NCBI RefSeq assembly: GCF_045788535.1
Contig: NZ_CP074074.1
Coordinates: forward strand, 3,100,001 to 3,164,000
Direction of reading: 5' to 3'
Source of the DNA: Allotamlana fucoidanivorans
GTDB taxonomy: Bacteria; Bacteroidota; Bacteroidia; Flavobacteriales; Flavobacteriaceae
DNA length: 64,000 bases
This document shows positions 6,854 to 15,906 of this stretch, one piece after another. Position 1 is the stretch's first letter. Every line of letters starts with the position of its first letter. Below the pieces are notes generated by a model that saw nothing but the letters and a program-made list of their open reading frames with translations, searched no databases and was not told the DNA's origin. A program made the position numbers and the translations under genes.

Positions 6854-7156
6854 ATGTTTAAATCTATTACCTTGTTTCGTATTATAGCCTTTTTAGAAGG
6901 TGTATCGTATATTTTACTACTTTTTATAGCCACACCTATTAAATATCTAGGAGATGATCCGCAGTATGTTAAACTTTTAGGCATGCCTCATGGTGTATTG
7001 TTTATGGCCTATATAGCATTTGCTGTGCTTTACAGAACGTCCTTTGCCTGGAATACAAAACAGTTTATTTCGGTATTAGTAGCCTCTATTATACCTTTTG
7101 GCACGTTCTATATTGATAAAGTATATTTAAAAAACCTTACTCATGAAGAATCTTAA
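6854..7156 (+). CDS. DUF3817-family small membrane protein
   Basis: About 100 residues with three hydrophobic helices and the family pattern FRIIAFLEGVSYILLL, IKYLGDDPQ, GMPHGVLFMAYI and a last helix ASIIPFGTFYIDK. The function of DUF3817 is not established; the His in the PHG motif within the membrane region is conserved in the family. Its end overlaps the MscS-like gene by 14 bases, so the two are translationally coupled. Confidence 0.8.
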   Translation: MFKSITLFRIIAFLEGVSYILLLFIATPIKYLGDDPQYVKLLGMPHGVLFMAYIAFAVLYRTSFAWNTKQFISVLVASIIPFGTFYIDKVYLKNLTHEES

Positions 7157-8387
7157 AAATCTCATTTATGAGGTCTTAGTATCTGCAGGTGTTTCCGAAA
7201 ATATGGCCAAATACTTGAATATGTTGGTTTTATTATTGGCTTTATTAATATTCATTTTTGTCATTGATTTTTTGATTAGAAAGCTTTTAATACAGGCCTT
7301 TACGAAATTTTCAGGGCGTACAAAAACAAACTTTGATGACTTATTAATAAAAAATAAAGTGCCAAGAAACATTGCGCATATTATCCCTTTTTTAATTGCT
7401 TTAGAATTCATGCCAGATATTTTTGATGGGCTTGAGGCATTTTATGATTTTGAGCGTTTGGTTGAAAAAGGACTACAAGTCTTTGCTATTTTAATCACGC
7501 TTTGGTTGGTACGTAGTATTCTAAATACAATAAAAGACTATCTAAAAACACGTCCACGGTTTAAAGACAAACCTATTGATAGTTATATTCAGGTATTTAT
7601 GATTTTTGCTTGGATTATTGGATTTCTCTCGGCTATTGCTATTCTCACTGAAATTCCTTTCATGAAGTTTATTACTGGAATGGGTGCGGTTTCTGCGGTT
7701 GTGCTTTTGGTTTTTAAAGATACCATTTTAGGGTTTGTAGCCAGTATTCAGGTGGCTATTAATGATATGGTGCGTATTGGAGATTGGATTACCTTTGAAA
7801 AATATGGTGCCGATGGAGATGTTACAGAAATCACCCTTGCCACGGTAAAAGTGCAAAATTTTGATAAAACTATTACTACCATTCCCACATATGCCCTGAT
7901 ATCAGATTCGTTTAAAAATTGGCGCGGTATGTCTAATTCGGGTGGCAGACGTATAAAACGTGCTTTGTATTTAAAGCAGAGTGGAATAAAATATTTAACA
8001 CTTGATGATGTTGAACGCTTAAAAAAAATTCAACTTATTTCAAGCTATTTAGAAACACGTCAGGAAGATATTGCAAAATATAATACATCTAATCATATTA
8101 ATAAGGAATTACTTGTAAATGGAAGGAACCTCACTAATATTGGGGTGTTTAGAAAATATATTGATAGCTATTTAAAAAATCATTCGGCTATAAATAAAGA
8201 TATGATGATTATGGCAAGGCAATTGGCGCCCACAACACAAGGGATTCCTTTAGAAATTTATGCCTTTAGTAGTGATAAACGTTGGGAAAACTATGAATAT
8301 ATTATGTCTGATATTTTTGATCACTTGATGGCGGCGCTGCCCTATTTTGATTTGGAAGTTTTTGAACTACCAACAACATTAAAATAA
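7143..8387 (+). CDS. Mechanosensitive ion channel of the MscS family, YbdG-like
   Basis: The 414 residues equal the length of E. coli YbdG, a miniconductance channel protecting cells from osmotic downshock. Five hydrophobic segments precede the pore helix TGMGAVSAVVLLVFKDTILGFVASIQVAINDMVRIGDWI. This leads into the MscS beta domain with the YbdG hallmarks KYGADGDV, TTIPTYALISDSFKNWRGMS-SGGRRIKR and, near the C-terminus, MARQLAPTTQGIPLEIYAFS. It is translationally coupled to the DUF3817 gene and ends at a bidirectional terminator. Confidence 0.9.
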   Translation: MKNLKNLIYEVLVSAGVSENMAKYLNMLVLLLALLIFIFVIDFLIRKLLIQAFTKFSGRTKTNFDDLLIKNKVPRNIAHIIPFLIALEFMPDIFDGLEAFYDFERLVEKGLQVFAILITLWLVRSILNTIKDYLKTRPRFKDKPIDSYIQVFMIFAWIIGFLSAIAILTEIPFMKFITGMGAVSAVVLLVFKDTILGFVASIQVAINDMVRIGDWITFEKYGADGDVTEITLATVKVQNFDKTITTIPTYALISDSFKNWRGMSNSGGRRIKRALYLKQSGIKYLTLDDVERLKKIQLISSYLETRQEDIAKYNTSNHINKELLVNGRNLTNIGVFRKYIDSYLKNHSAINKDMMIMARQLAPTTQGIPLEIYAFSSDKRWENYEYIMSDIFDHLMAALPYFDLEVFELPTTLK

Positions 8388-8393
8388 AACATA

Positions 8394-8422
8394 AAAAAAA
8401 CCTCAAGATATGAGGTTTTTTT
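8394..8422. terminator. Bidirectional intrinsic terminator
   Basis: CCTCA (8401-8405) and TGAGG (8411-8415) are flanked by an A-run on the left and seven T on the right. It serves the MscS-like gene on the plus strand and the convergent T9SS cargo gene on the minus strand. Confidence 0.8.
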
Positions 8423-8450
8423 AAGCTATTAATAAAGGTGTTTAGAAAGA

Positions 8451-9224
8451 TTATCTTACGAATTTCGCAAAGCCTTCTAATGTTTTATAAATGTATAAAC
8501 CAGAAGCTAAACTAGAAATATCAATACTTTTAACCGCTTTACCTTCTAATACTTTAGCTCCAGTGATACTGTAAATTTGATAATCGGCAGCTTTAGGAGC
8601 GTTTAAGATGTTATTGGCTACATAAATATTAATTTTAGCTTTGTTGAATGATTTGCTACTTAATGTATTCGCTGATAATTGAATTTGATCAATACGAACT
8701 TTTGAACCATCATCTAGCACAGCAGACCCTGAATTTCTAAATATGACTTGAAATCTAACATTGCCAGTGTAATTTGCATTTGTGATTTCAAAAGTTTGAG
8801 TAGAAAATTCATCAACAGCATGAGTTGTGATAGCTAAATCATGGGCATTTATCCAATTGTGACCGCCAGCACCATTATCTGTTCCAATTCTTATTCGTAG
8901 TAAATCAATATCAGTTGATTCATTACTATAAATAATTTTAAAATGTCTATAAGTAGAGGCATCTATTTCTCCATAGGTGGTATCACCATTTTCATCTGGT
9001 GCATACATAATAGCATTTTTAGAATCTGCAGCATAAGTCATTTCCAAAATTCCATTTGGACTGTTGGCAAAAGATGATGACCAAGGACCTGAAGCGGCGC
9101 CAGCATTCCATCCATCCCAGTCAGTCTCAAAATCGTATGTCAAAGTTTGTGCATTTGTATACAGCACACTTAATGACATCAGTATTAAGATTAGGAATCC
9201 ATTTTTAAGTAATTTTTTCATCAT
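8451..9224 (-). CDS. Secreted protein with a carbohydrate-binding-like domain and a T9SS type A sorting domain
   Basis: A signal peptide (KKLLKNGFLILILMSLSVLY...NAQ) is followed by one beta-rich domain of about 150 residues. The domain starts TYDFETDWDGWNAG and ends ILRIRIGTDN / RIDQIQLS-type strands, resembling carbohydrate-binding jelly rolls. The last 65 residues are a T9SS sorting domain (INIYVANN...YQIYSITGAKVLEGKAVKSI...LASGLYIYKT...KFVR) that would be cleaved or anchored at the surface. There is no catalytic domain. It may bind a polysaccharide for other surface enzymes. It stands alone between terminators. Confidence 0.8.
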   Translation of the reverse strand: MMKKLLKNGFLILILMSLSVLYTNAQTLTYDFETDWDGWNAGAASGPWSSSFANSPNGILEMTYAADSKNAIMYAPDENGDTTYGEIDASTYRHFKIIYSNESTDIDLLRIRIGTDNGAGGHNWINAHDLAITTHAVDEFSTQTFEITNANYTGNVRFQVIFRNSGSAVLDDGSKVRIDQIQLSANTLSSKSFNKAKINIYVANNILNAPKAADYQIYSITGAKVLEGKAVKSIDISSLASGLYIYKTLEGFAKFVR

Positions 9225-9370
9225 AATGTAGTTTTTAAGATTAAATGTTTAATAAATACATCATAAAATTACATGAATCGTAAGGGGTTTAATTCCTGAA
9301 AATTACCTCTGGCTTACACAGATTTATCTTTGTTTTGTAAATGCAACCATAATTTTGTGGTTTTTGAATA

Positions 9371-9412
9371 TAAAAAAGCCTGTTGGTTATAAATTACCAA
9401 CAGGCTCTTTTT
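9371..9412 (-). terminator. Strong terminator after leuB
   Basis: AGCCTGTTGGT (9377-9387) and ACCAACAGGCT (9396-9406) form a perfect 11-base stem. On the minus strand it is followed by a run of T, ending the leu operon. A T-rich tract also follows on the plus strand. Confidence 0.88.
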
Positions 9413-9430
9413 AAATTTATGATTTCTTTA

Positions 9431-10486
9431 CTAGATATTTTCAGCTAACCAGTCTCCCACTTCACTGGTGCCATAAGATACACCTCCATCAGCTAAATCT
9501 TCAGTAACAATCCCTTCGTTTAATGCTTTGTTTACCACCGTTCTAATGGCTTTCCCTTCTTCATGTAAACCAAAGTTTTCAAACATCATAGCCGCTGATA
9601 ATACGGTGGCCATAGGGTTGGCTATGTTTTTTCCAGCCGCCTGTGGATAAGAACCATGAATAGGTTCAAATAAACCAATATCAGATCCTAAAGAGGCCGA
9701 TGGCATTAAGCCCATAGATCCAGAAATCACAGAAGCTTCATCGGTTAAAATGTCTCCAAATAAATTTTCTGTAATTAACACATCGTAACTGTTTGGCCAT
9801 TGCACTAAACGCATAGCAACGGCATCAACAAATTCATACGATACTTCAACTTCTGGATAATCTTTTTCCATAGCTTGAACCGTTTCTCTCCACAATCTAG
9901 ACGTTTCTAAAACGTTAGCTTTATCCACACAACAAAGCTTCTTAGAACGCGTCATGGCTAGTTCAAAGCCTTTTTTAGCTAAGCGTTGTACTTCAGCTCT
10001 GGTATAAACACAGTTATCATAAGCGGTTTCTCCTTCTTCTCTTCTCCCCTTTTCTCCAAAGTAAATGCCACCAGTCAACTCACGTAAAAACACCAAATCT
10101 GTACCTTCAATACGTTCTTTTTTTAATGGTGATTTTTCTAATAACGATGGGAAAGTAAAAGTTGGACGTACATTAGCGAACAACCCTAATGCCTTACGCA
10201 TTTTTAGTAAGCCTTGTTCTGGACGTACTTTTGCAGATGGGTCGTTATCAAAACGCGGGTGACCAATAGCACCAAATAAAACAGCATCTGAACTTTTACA
10301 AATCTCATGGGTTTCATCTGGATAAGGTTCTCCAACGGCATCAATAGCAGCTGCTCCTGTAAGGGCTGGTTTCCAATTAATGTCGTGTCCGAATTTTTTA
10401 GCAACAGCATCACTTACTTTTACTGCTTGATCTATAACCTCTGGTCCTATACCGTCACCGGCTAAAAGCGCTATATTAAATTTCAT
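9431..10486 (-). CDS. leuB: 3-isopropylmalate dehydrogenase
   Basis: The protein oxidises and decarboxylates 3-isopropylmalate with NAD+ in leucine synthesis. ALLAGDGIGPEV at the N-terminus, LLKMRKALGLFANVRP (substrate arginines), ELTGGIYFG, the catalytic Tyr in DNCVYTRAEVQR, DKANVLETSRLWRE, the metal-binding Asp residues around VDAVAMRL and FGDILTDEASVISGSMG, and the NAD-site GLFEPIHGSYP-AAGKNIANP are all present. The length of 351 is normal. It is the last gene of leuCDAB, 11 bases after leuA. Confidence 0.97.
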   Translation of the reverse strand: MKFNIALLAGDGIGPEVIDQAVKVSDAVAKKFGHDINWKPALTGAAAIDAVGEPYPDETHEICKSSDAVLFGAIGHPRFDNDPSAKVRPEQGLLKMRKALGLFANVRPTFTFPSLLEKSPLKKERIEGTDLVFLRELTGGIYFGEKGRREEGETAYDNCVYTRAEVQRLAKKGFELAMTRSKKLCCVDKANVLETSRLWRETVQAMEKDYPEVEVSYEFVDAVAMRLVQWPNSYDVLITENLFGDILTDEASVISGSMGLMPSASLGSDIGLFEPIHGSYPQAAGKNIANPMATVLSAAMMFENFGLHEEGKAIRTVVNKALNEGIVTEDLADGGVSYGTSEVGDWLAENI

Positions 10487-10497
10487 TTTTTATATGC

Positions 10498-12018
10498 TTA
10501 ATTAATTATAATGTTTAACATTTTCTCAGTGGCCTTAATGGCTGAAACTGTTTGATCTGAATCTAAACCGCGAGTTTTAAACTCTTTTTCAGGCTGTTTC
10601 CAGGTTATAATAGTTTCACATAAGGCATCTGATCTACTTCCTGGTGGTATTCTTACTGCATAATCCACCAAATTAGGAAGGGTGATTTTTCTGTTCTTAA
10701 ATACGTTTCTAATGGCATTCATAAAAGCATCAAATTGTCCGTCACCCTGTGCGTTGGCTTCAAATGTTTCTTCTTCAATAGTTAAAGAAACTGTTGTTGA
10801 TGGTTTTAAACCTTTAGAATGGGTTAATACATAAGAATTGACCTTAACCTTTTCTTCATACGTTCTATCTAACACATCTGAAATGATATAAGGCAAATCT
10901 TCTTTGGTAACCACCTGTTTTTTATCCCCTAATTCAATGATGCGTTGCGTCACTTTCTTAAGATCCTCATCATTAAGCTGAAGACCTAATTGTTGTAAAT
11001 TTTTCTGAATATTTGCCTTCCCTGATGCTTTCCCCAAAGCATACTGTCTCGTTCTTCCAAAGCGTTCTGGCATTAAATCACTGAAATACAGATTTTTTTT
11101 ATTGTCGCCATCGGCATGAATACCAGCGGTTTGGGTAAATACATTAGCCCCAATAATAGGTTTATTGGCGGGAATCATTACCCCTGAAAAGTTTTCCACT
11201 AGTTTACTAACCGTAAACAACATTTTTTCATTAACACCAATAGTAATACGCGGCATAAAATCATTAATCACAGCAATGGTACTAGACATGGGGGCATTTC
11301 CAGCGCGTTCACCCATACCGTTAACTGTAAGATGCAAGCCATCAGCACCGGCTTTTAATGCAGCCATGACATTAGCTACCCCTAAATCATAATCATTATG
11401 CGCGTGAAAATCAAAATGTAAATTAGGATACTTATCCTTAATCTCTTTTACAAAGTCAAAAGATTCTTTAGGTGTTAAAACGCCTAGAGTATCTGGTAAC
11501 ATAATCCGCTTAATGGGTTGTGTAGATAAAAATTCTAGAAACTCATAAACATAAGCTTTAGAGTTACGCATACCATTGCTCCAATCTTCTAAATACACAT
11601 TGGTTTCAATGCCTTGTTGTTGCGCTTGTTCTATAACTTTAGAAACCTCGATAAAGTGCTGATTTGGCGTTTTTTTAAGCTGATGAATTAAATGATTTAA
11701 TGAGCCTTTTGTTAGTAGATTTTGTACCTTGGCACCAGCTTCAATCATCCAATTTATAGAGACACCTTGGTCTACAAAGGACAAAACTTCTACTTTATCA
11801 AGATAATTATGGGAGCTAGCCCAATCGGTTATATTTTTAACGGCTTGAAATTCACCTTCAGAAACACGTGCTGAAGCAATTTCAATACGATCTACTTTTA
11901 GTTCTTCAAGTAAAAGTTTTGCAATGGTTAATTTTTCAGAAGCAGAAAACGACACGCTTGAGGTTTGTTCACCATCACGCAATGTGGTATCCATTATTTC
12001 TATTTTCCTTTTACTCAT
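10498..12018 (-). CDS. leuA: 2-isopropylmalate synthase family protein (LeuA-type)
   Basis: It condenses acetyl-CoA with a 2-oxo acid, probably 2-oxoisovalerate. The HMGL-like TIM barrel starts with DTTLRDGEQTSSVSFS and carries the metal-binding HAHND and the LTVNGMGERAGNAP signature. The C-terminal 130 residues are the LeuA regulatory dimer domain (LKPSTTVSLTIEEETFEANAQGDG-DAFMNAIR), where leucine feedback would act. Its place between leuD and leuB supports LeuA, but this subfamily of about 500 residues is close to citramalate synthases and the 2-oxo acid preference cannot be read from sequence. A hairpin separates it from leuD. Confidence 0.85.
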   Translation of the reverse strand: MSKRKIEIMDTTLRDGEQTSSVSFSASEKLTIAKLLLEELKVDRIEIASARVSEGEFQAVKNITDWASSHNYLDKVEVLSFVDQGVSINWMIEAGAKVQNLLTKGSLNHLIHQLKKTPNQHFIEVSKVIEQAQQQGIETNVYLEDWSNGMRNSKAYVYEFLEFLSTQPIKRIMLPDTLGVLTPKESFDFVKEIKDKYPNLHFDFHAHNDYDLGVANVMAALKAGADGLHLTVNGMGERAGNAPMSSTIAVINDFMPRITIGVNEKMLFTVSKLVENFSGVMIPANKPIIGANVFTQTAGIHADGDNKKNLYFSDLMPERFGRTRQYALGKASGKANIQKNLQQLGLQLNDEDLKKVTQRIIELGDKKQVVTKEDLPYIISDVLDRTYEEKVKVNSYVLTHSKGLKPSTTVSLTIEEETFEANAQGDGQFDAFMNAIRNVFKNRKITLPNLVDYAVRIPPGSRSDALCETIITWKQPEKEFKTRGLDSDQTVSAIKATEKMLNIIIN

Positions 12019-12038
12019 TTAAAGATTTATAAATTAGC

Positions 12039-12072
12039 AAAAAGCATTTCATAATTAAATGGAATGCTTTTT
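12039..12072 (-). terminator. Hairpin between leuD and leuA (terminator or attenuator)
   Basis: AAAAAGCATTTCA (12039-12051) and TGGAATGCTTTTT (12060-12072) pair with one mismatch around an 8-base loop, with T-runs on both sides. It would reduce read-through from leuCD into leuAB unless relieved. Confidence 0.65.
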
Positions 12073-12118
12073 GGCTGTTTATTATATTTTAAGATTTGTA
12101 TGAAACATATAAGATTCT

Positions 12119-12718
12119 TTAAAAAGGCCTTGTTTCTGCAAAATCTTTTACTTCATCTTTCATGTTTTGAAGATAATCAATATCATCAAAACCATTTAAC
12201 ATGTTCCCTTTTTTGTATCCGTTGATTTCAAATGGTTCAGATTCACCAGTAGATAATAAGGTTACTGTTTGGTTTGGTAAGTCTACTTTAATCTCTGTTT
12301 TTGGATCTGCTTCAATAGCATCAAATAATTTCTGAGCAAAATCAGCTGAAACTTGTACAGGAAGCACCCCTATATTTAAGCAATTGTTTCTGAAAATGTC
12401 TGCAAAGAAGGATGAAATCACACAACGCAATCCAAAATCATAAACCGACCAAGCGGCATGCTCTCGTGAAGATCCAGAACCAAAGTTCTTTCCTCCAACT
12501 AAGATTTTAGATCCAGCATATTTATCATCGTTCAACGGAAAATCTGCTATTGGATTACCTTCAGAATCATATCTCCAGTCACGGAAAAAGTTGTCTCCAA
12601 ATCCCTTACGCTCTGTAGCTTTTAAGAAACGAGCAGGAATAATTTGATCGGTATCTACGTTTTCAATAGGTAACGGATACGCGGTGCTTGTTAATACTTC
12701 AAATTTATCGTAAGCCAT
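12119..12718 (-). CDS. leuD: 3-isopropylmalate dehydratase small subunit
   Basis: It pairs with LeuC to isomerise 2- to 3-isopropylmalate. VDTDQIIPARFLK, GGKNFGSGSSREHAAW (substrate-binding loop) and FRNNCLNIGVLPV are classical aconitase-swivel motifs. At 199 residues it is of usual size. It begins 10 bases after the leuC stop. Confidence 0.96.
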   Translation of the reverse strand: MAYDKFEVLTSTAYPLPIENVDTDQIIPARFLKATERKGFGDNFFRDWRYDSEGNPIADFPLNDDKYAGSKILVGGKNFGSGSSREHAAWSVYDFGLRCVISSFFADIFRNNCLNIGVLPVQVSADFAQKLFDAIEADPKTEIKVDLPNQTVTLLSTGESEPFEINGYKKGNMLNGFDDIDYLQNMKDEVKDFAETRPF

Positions 12719-12728
12719 GTTCTTTTTT

Positions 12729-14129
12729 TTAAGCGTTAATTAATGTTCTAGGGTCGGTAACCACACCTTCTACTGCCGTAGCAGCGGCTACTAATGGAGA
12801 TGCTAATAAGGTTCTTGAGCCTGGCCCTTGTCTTCCTTCAAAATTACGGTTTGATGTAGATACTGCTAATTTCCCAGCAGGCACTTTATCGTCGTTCATA
12901 GCTAAACAAGCTGAACAACCTGGTTCTCTTAATACAAATCCAGCAGCTTCTAAAATTTTATCAAGACCTTCTTCTTTGATTTGATCAACCACTTTATGCG
13001 ATCCTGGCACCAACCAAGCAGTAATATTATCAGCTTTTTTACGGCCTTCAACTATAGAGCAAAAAGCTCTAAAATCTTCAATACGTCCGTTGGTACAAGA
13101 TCCTAAGAATACGTAATCCACTTGCTTACCAATCATGCTATCACCTTCATTAAACTTCATATAGCCTAATGATTTTTTGTAAGTGCTAACACCACCTTGC
13201 ACATCTTCAGCTAGAGGAATAGATTGTGTTACGCCAATACCCATTCCAGGATTGGTTCCGTAAGTAATCATAGGTTCTATATCGGTAGCATTGTAGTTAA
13301 ATTCCACATCAAACTCTGCATCATCATCAGTTTTAAGCGTTTTCCAATAAGCCATGGCTTTATCCCAATCTGCTCCTTTTGGTGTATGCTTACGTCCTTT
13401 TATATATTCAAACGTTTTTTCATCAGGAGCAATCATACCTCCACGAGCTCCCATTTCAATAGATAGGTTACACACAGTCATACGACCTTCCATAGACATA
13501 TTTTCAAAAACGTCTCCCGCATACTCAACAAAATATCCTGTGGCTCCAGAAGTAGTTTGTTGCGCAATAATATATAGCGCCACATCTTTTGGTGTTACTC
13601 CAAAACCTAATTTACCATTTACGTTGATACGCATTTTCTTTGGCTTTGGTTGCATGATACACTGTGTAGACAATACCATTTCAACCTCCGATGTTCCAAT
13701 ACCAAAGGCAATAGCACCAAAAGCACCATGCGTAGAGGTATGTGAATCACCACAAACAATAGTAGAACCTGGTAGTGTAATACCATTTTCTGGTCCAACA
13801 ATATGAACAATACCATTATTTCTATGTCCTAAACCCCAGTGTGAAATACCATATTCAGCAGCATTATTGGCTAAAGCTTCTAATTGATTGGCTGATAACG
13901 GATCAGCAACTGGTAAATGTTGATTCCATGTTGGGGTGTTATGATCGGCGGTAGCAAATGTACGTTCGGGATACATTACCCCAATTCCTCTAGATTTCAA
14001 TCCAACAAACGCGACTGGACTGGTTACTTCATGAATGAAATGACGATCGATGAAGAATACATCTGGTCCGTCTTCTATCTTTCTAACCACATGTGAATCC
14101 CATACTTTGTCAAACAATGTCTTACTCAT
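12729..14129 (-). CDS. leuC: 3-isopropylmalate dehydratase large subunit
   Basis: This is the iron-sulfur subunit of isopropylmalate isomerase. TLFDKVWDSHVV at the N-terminus, CGDSHTSTHGAFGAIAFGIGTSEV, and the 4Fe-4S ligands in FLGSCTNGRIEDF and EPGCSACLAMN are present, as is the C-terminal STSNRNFEGRQGPGSRT. At 466 residues it is of normal length. It is the first gene of the operon. The 234-base leader contains a small hairpin (GACCTT/AAGGTC, 14164-14183) about 35 bases before the start codon, without a T-run. I see no leader peptide rich in leucine. Confidence 0.97.
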   Translation of the reverse strand: MSKTLFDKVWDSHVVRKIEDGPDVFFIDRHFIHEVTSPVAFVGLKSRGIGVMYPERTFATADHNTPTWNQHLPVADPLSANQLEALANNAAEYGISHWGLGHRNNGIVHIVGPENGITLPGSTIVCGDSHTSTHGAFGAIAFGIGTSEVEMVLSTQCIMQPKPKKMRINVNGKLGFGVTPKDVALYIIAQQTTSGATGYFVEYAGDVFENMSMEGRMTVCNLSIEMGARGGMIAPDEKTFEYIKGRKHTPKGADWDKAMAYWKTLKTDDDAEFDVEFNYNATDIEPMITYGTNPGMGIGVTQSIPLAEDVQGGVSTYKKSLGYMKFNEGDSMIGKQVDYVFLGSCTNGRIEDFRAFCSIVEGRKKADNITAWLVPGSHKVVDQIKEEGLDKILEAAGFVLREPGCSACLAMNDDKVPAGKLAVSTSNRNFEGRQGPGSRTLLASPLVAAATAVEGVVTDPRTLINA

Positions 14130-14363
14130 AAGTGTTTTTAATTTTGTATTTGTAATACTCTATGACCTTGTTGTAATAAGGTCTCAGAAGTTATAAAAGT
14201 TTACAAATTTATGTTTTATTACACGTATTCAAAAGTTAAAAAGGGCTTGTTGTTAACTTTTTATAATATAACCAATGAATACATGAAAAATTAAATTTTA
14301 TGCAACGGATTCGCTAGTTTGGTTATAATTTTCGAAATAATTATACCGCAAAAAAAAGTAGTT

Positions 14364-14747
14364 TTAAAGTCTGTCTGAGACATATTCTATCTCTGTTTTT
14401 CCGTGTGGTAATACATGGCCATCTGGGCCAATATTAACCATAACAATATTGGAGATGGTGATGATAGTTTCTCGGGTCATCATATTTCTCACTTCGCAAC
14501 TTAAAGTTAGTGAAGCTCTACCAAATTTTATGGCTTTTATTCCTATCTCAATAACATCACCTTGTTTAGCAGAAGCTTTAAAGTCAATCTCACTCATATA
14601 CTTAGTCACCACTTTTTGGTTTTCTAACTGTACAATACTATATAAGGCTGCTTCTTCATCAATCCATTCTAATAATCTACCTCCAAATAGGGTGCCATTA
14701 GCATTTAAATCTTCTGGTTTAATCCATTTTCTTGTGTGAAATCTCAT
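14364..14747 (-). CDS. Acyl-CoA thioesterase, hotdog fold (YciA-like)
   Basis: A 127-residue single hotdog domain. NANGTLFGGRLLEWIDEEAAL contains the catalytic Asp/Glu region on the central helix, followed by strands VTKYMSEIDFKASAKQGDVIEI and RASLTLSCEVRN. Such enzymes hydrolyse fatty acyl-CoA in the cytosol, usually as hexamers. It lies 5 bases after the DUF72 gene and is probably co-transcribed with it. Confidence 0.85.
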   Translation of the reverse strand: MRFHTRKWIKPEDLNANGTLFGGRLLEWIDEEAALYSIVQLENQKVVTKYMSEIDFKASAKQGDVIEIGIKAIKFGRASLTLSCEVRNMMTRETIITISNIVMVNIGPDGHVLPHGKTEIEYVSDRL

Positions 14748-14752
14748 AGGTA

Positions 14753-15640
14753 TTATAATAAGGTTTGTTGTTTATTTTCATTGGGTATCGCTAAGTTATA
14801 ACCCAATTTTGAATTTATGTTTTTAATAAAATAAGCAGAAAGTAAAGGCGATTCCTTTTCTATGTTTTGATGGATAAAAAAATCAATTTCTTTTACACCT
14901 TGCTCCTGCCATTGTTTTAAGCGCTCCACCCAATCATCTAATCTTGAATAATCTGTTTGATGATTTGCGCCAACATAGCGTATAAAAGCCGTAGCATTGG
15001 TTAATCGCATATGCATTAAATCACGCCTTCCAGCAGTATCAACAATAATATTAGCAATGTTGTTCGCTTCTAAAAGGTCATACAGTTCATTGGCTACAGC
15101 GTTGTCATTATACCAATTGGTATGTCTGAATTCAATAGCCAATGATATGTCTTTTGGCCAGTTTTCTACAAAACTGACTACCCTATCAAAATCTTTAGGA
15201 GCAAAATTGTTGTGCATTTGCAGAAATACCGTGCCTAGCTTCTCTTTCAAATTGGAGGCATTATACAAGTAGTTTTGAACCGCTTCTTTGGTTTCGTTTA
15301 AACGTTTCCAATGGCTAATTTCCTGATTTAACTTTGGAAAGAATTTAAATCCATCAGGTGTTTTATCGTACCATGTTGCAAATTGCTCTGCAGGAAAAAT
15401 ACGGTAAAATGTAGCATTTAACTCAATAGCATTAAACTGCATAGAATAATATTGCAATTCATCTTTGGTACCTCTTGGGTAAAACCCTTTTAGGTCTGCC
15501 TTATTCCATTTAGCACAGCCTACATAGAGTTTTGGAATTTTATCATCTTTTGTTTTATTAAGAACCACCTTGGTTTTGGGGTGGTCTTTTGGTAGGGTAA
15601 AATCAATGTTTTCAGGGTTTTCAACGCTTCCAAACTTCAT
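14753..15640 (-). CDS. DUF72 family protein (TIM-barrel-like)
   Basis: The 295 residues carry the DUF72 pattern: LYVGCAKWN near residue 38, then KGFYPRG, LQYYSMQFNAIELNATFYRI, GFKFFPKLNQEISHWKRL, an internal LGTVFLQMHNNFAP, and LAIEFRHTNWY. DUF72 (YecE-like) proteins have a TIM-barrel fold without a settled activity. It is the upstream gene of the pair with the thioesterase. Confidence 0.9.
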   Translation of the reverse strand: MKFGSVENPENIDFTLPKDHPKTKVVLNKTKDDKIPKLYVGCAKWNKADLKGFYPRGTKDELQYYSMQFNAIELNATFYRIFPAEQFATWYDKTPDGFKFFPKLNQEISHWKRLNETKEAVQNYLYNASNLKEKLGTVFLQMHNNFAPKDFDRVVSFVENWPKDISLAIEFRHTNWYNDNAVANELYDLLEANNIANIIVDTAGRRDLMHMRLTNATAFIRYVGANHQTDYSRLDDWVERLKQWQEQGVKEIDFFIHQNIEKESPLLSAYFIKNINSKLGYNLAIPNENKQQTLL

Positions 15641-15906
15641 ATTTCAATTTTTCTTAAAAATAAAAAAAATGACCGATTGTAACAATAAAATCAACAATAA
15701 CAATAAGCTTGAAAAGCAATGTAATTCTAAAATTTAAGGAGCTATATTTTTAAGTGGATGATGTAATTTCAACAAAACGTATGATTTGTTTTAAGAGTTT
15801 GAAGATTAACGTTTTATTATTTTTGTTGATAACGTGGTTAAAAACTATGTAGACTAGTAATCGTCTAGGTTTTTATATTCTATATCTTTATTAAAACCCG
15901 ATAGTT

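Noticed and set aside
13224..13806. Plus-strand open frames opposite leuC, up to 150 codons
   Set aside because: Antisense shadows of a well-conserved gene; no protein-like motif.
14130..14363. A T-box, leucine riboswitch or leader peptide before leuC
   Set aside because: No T-box-like conserved sequence, no Leu-rich small frame and no terminator; only one small hairpin is visible.
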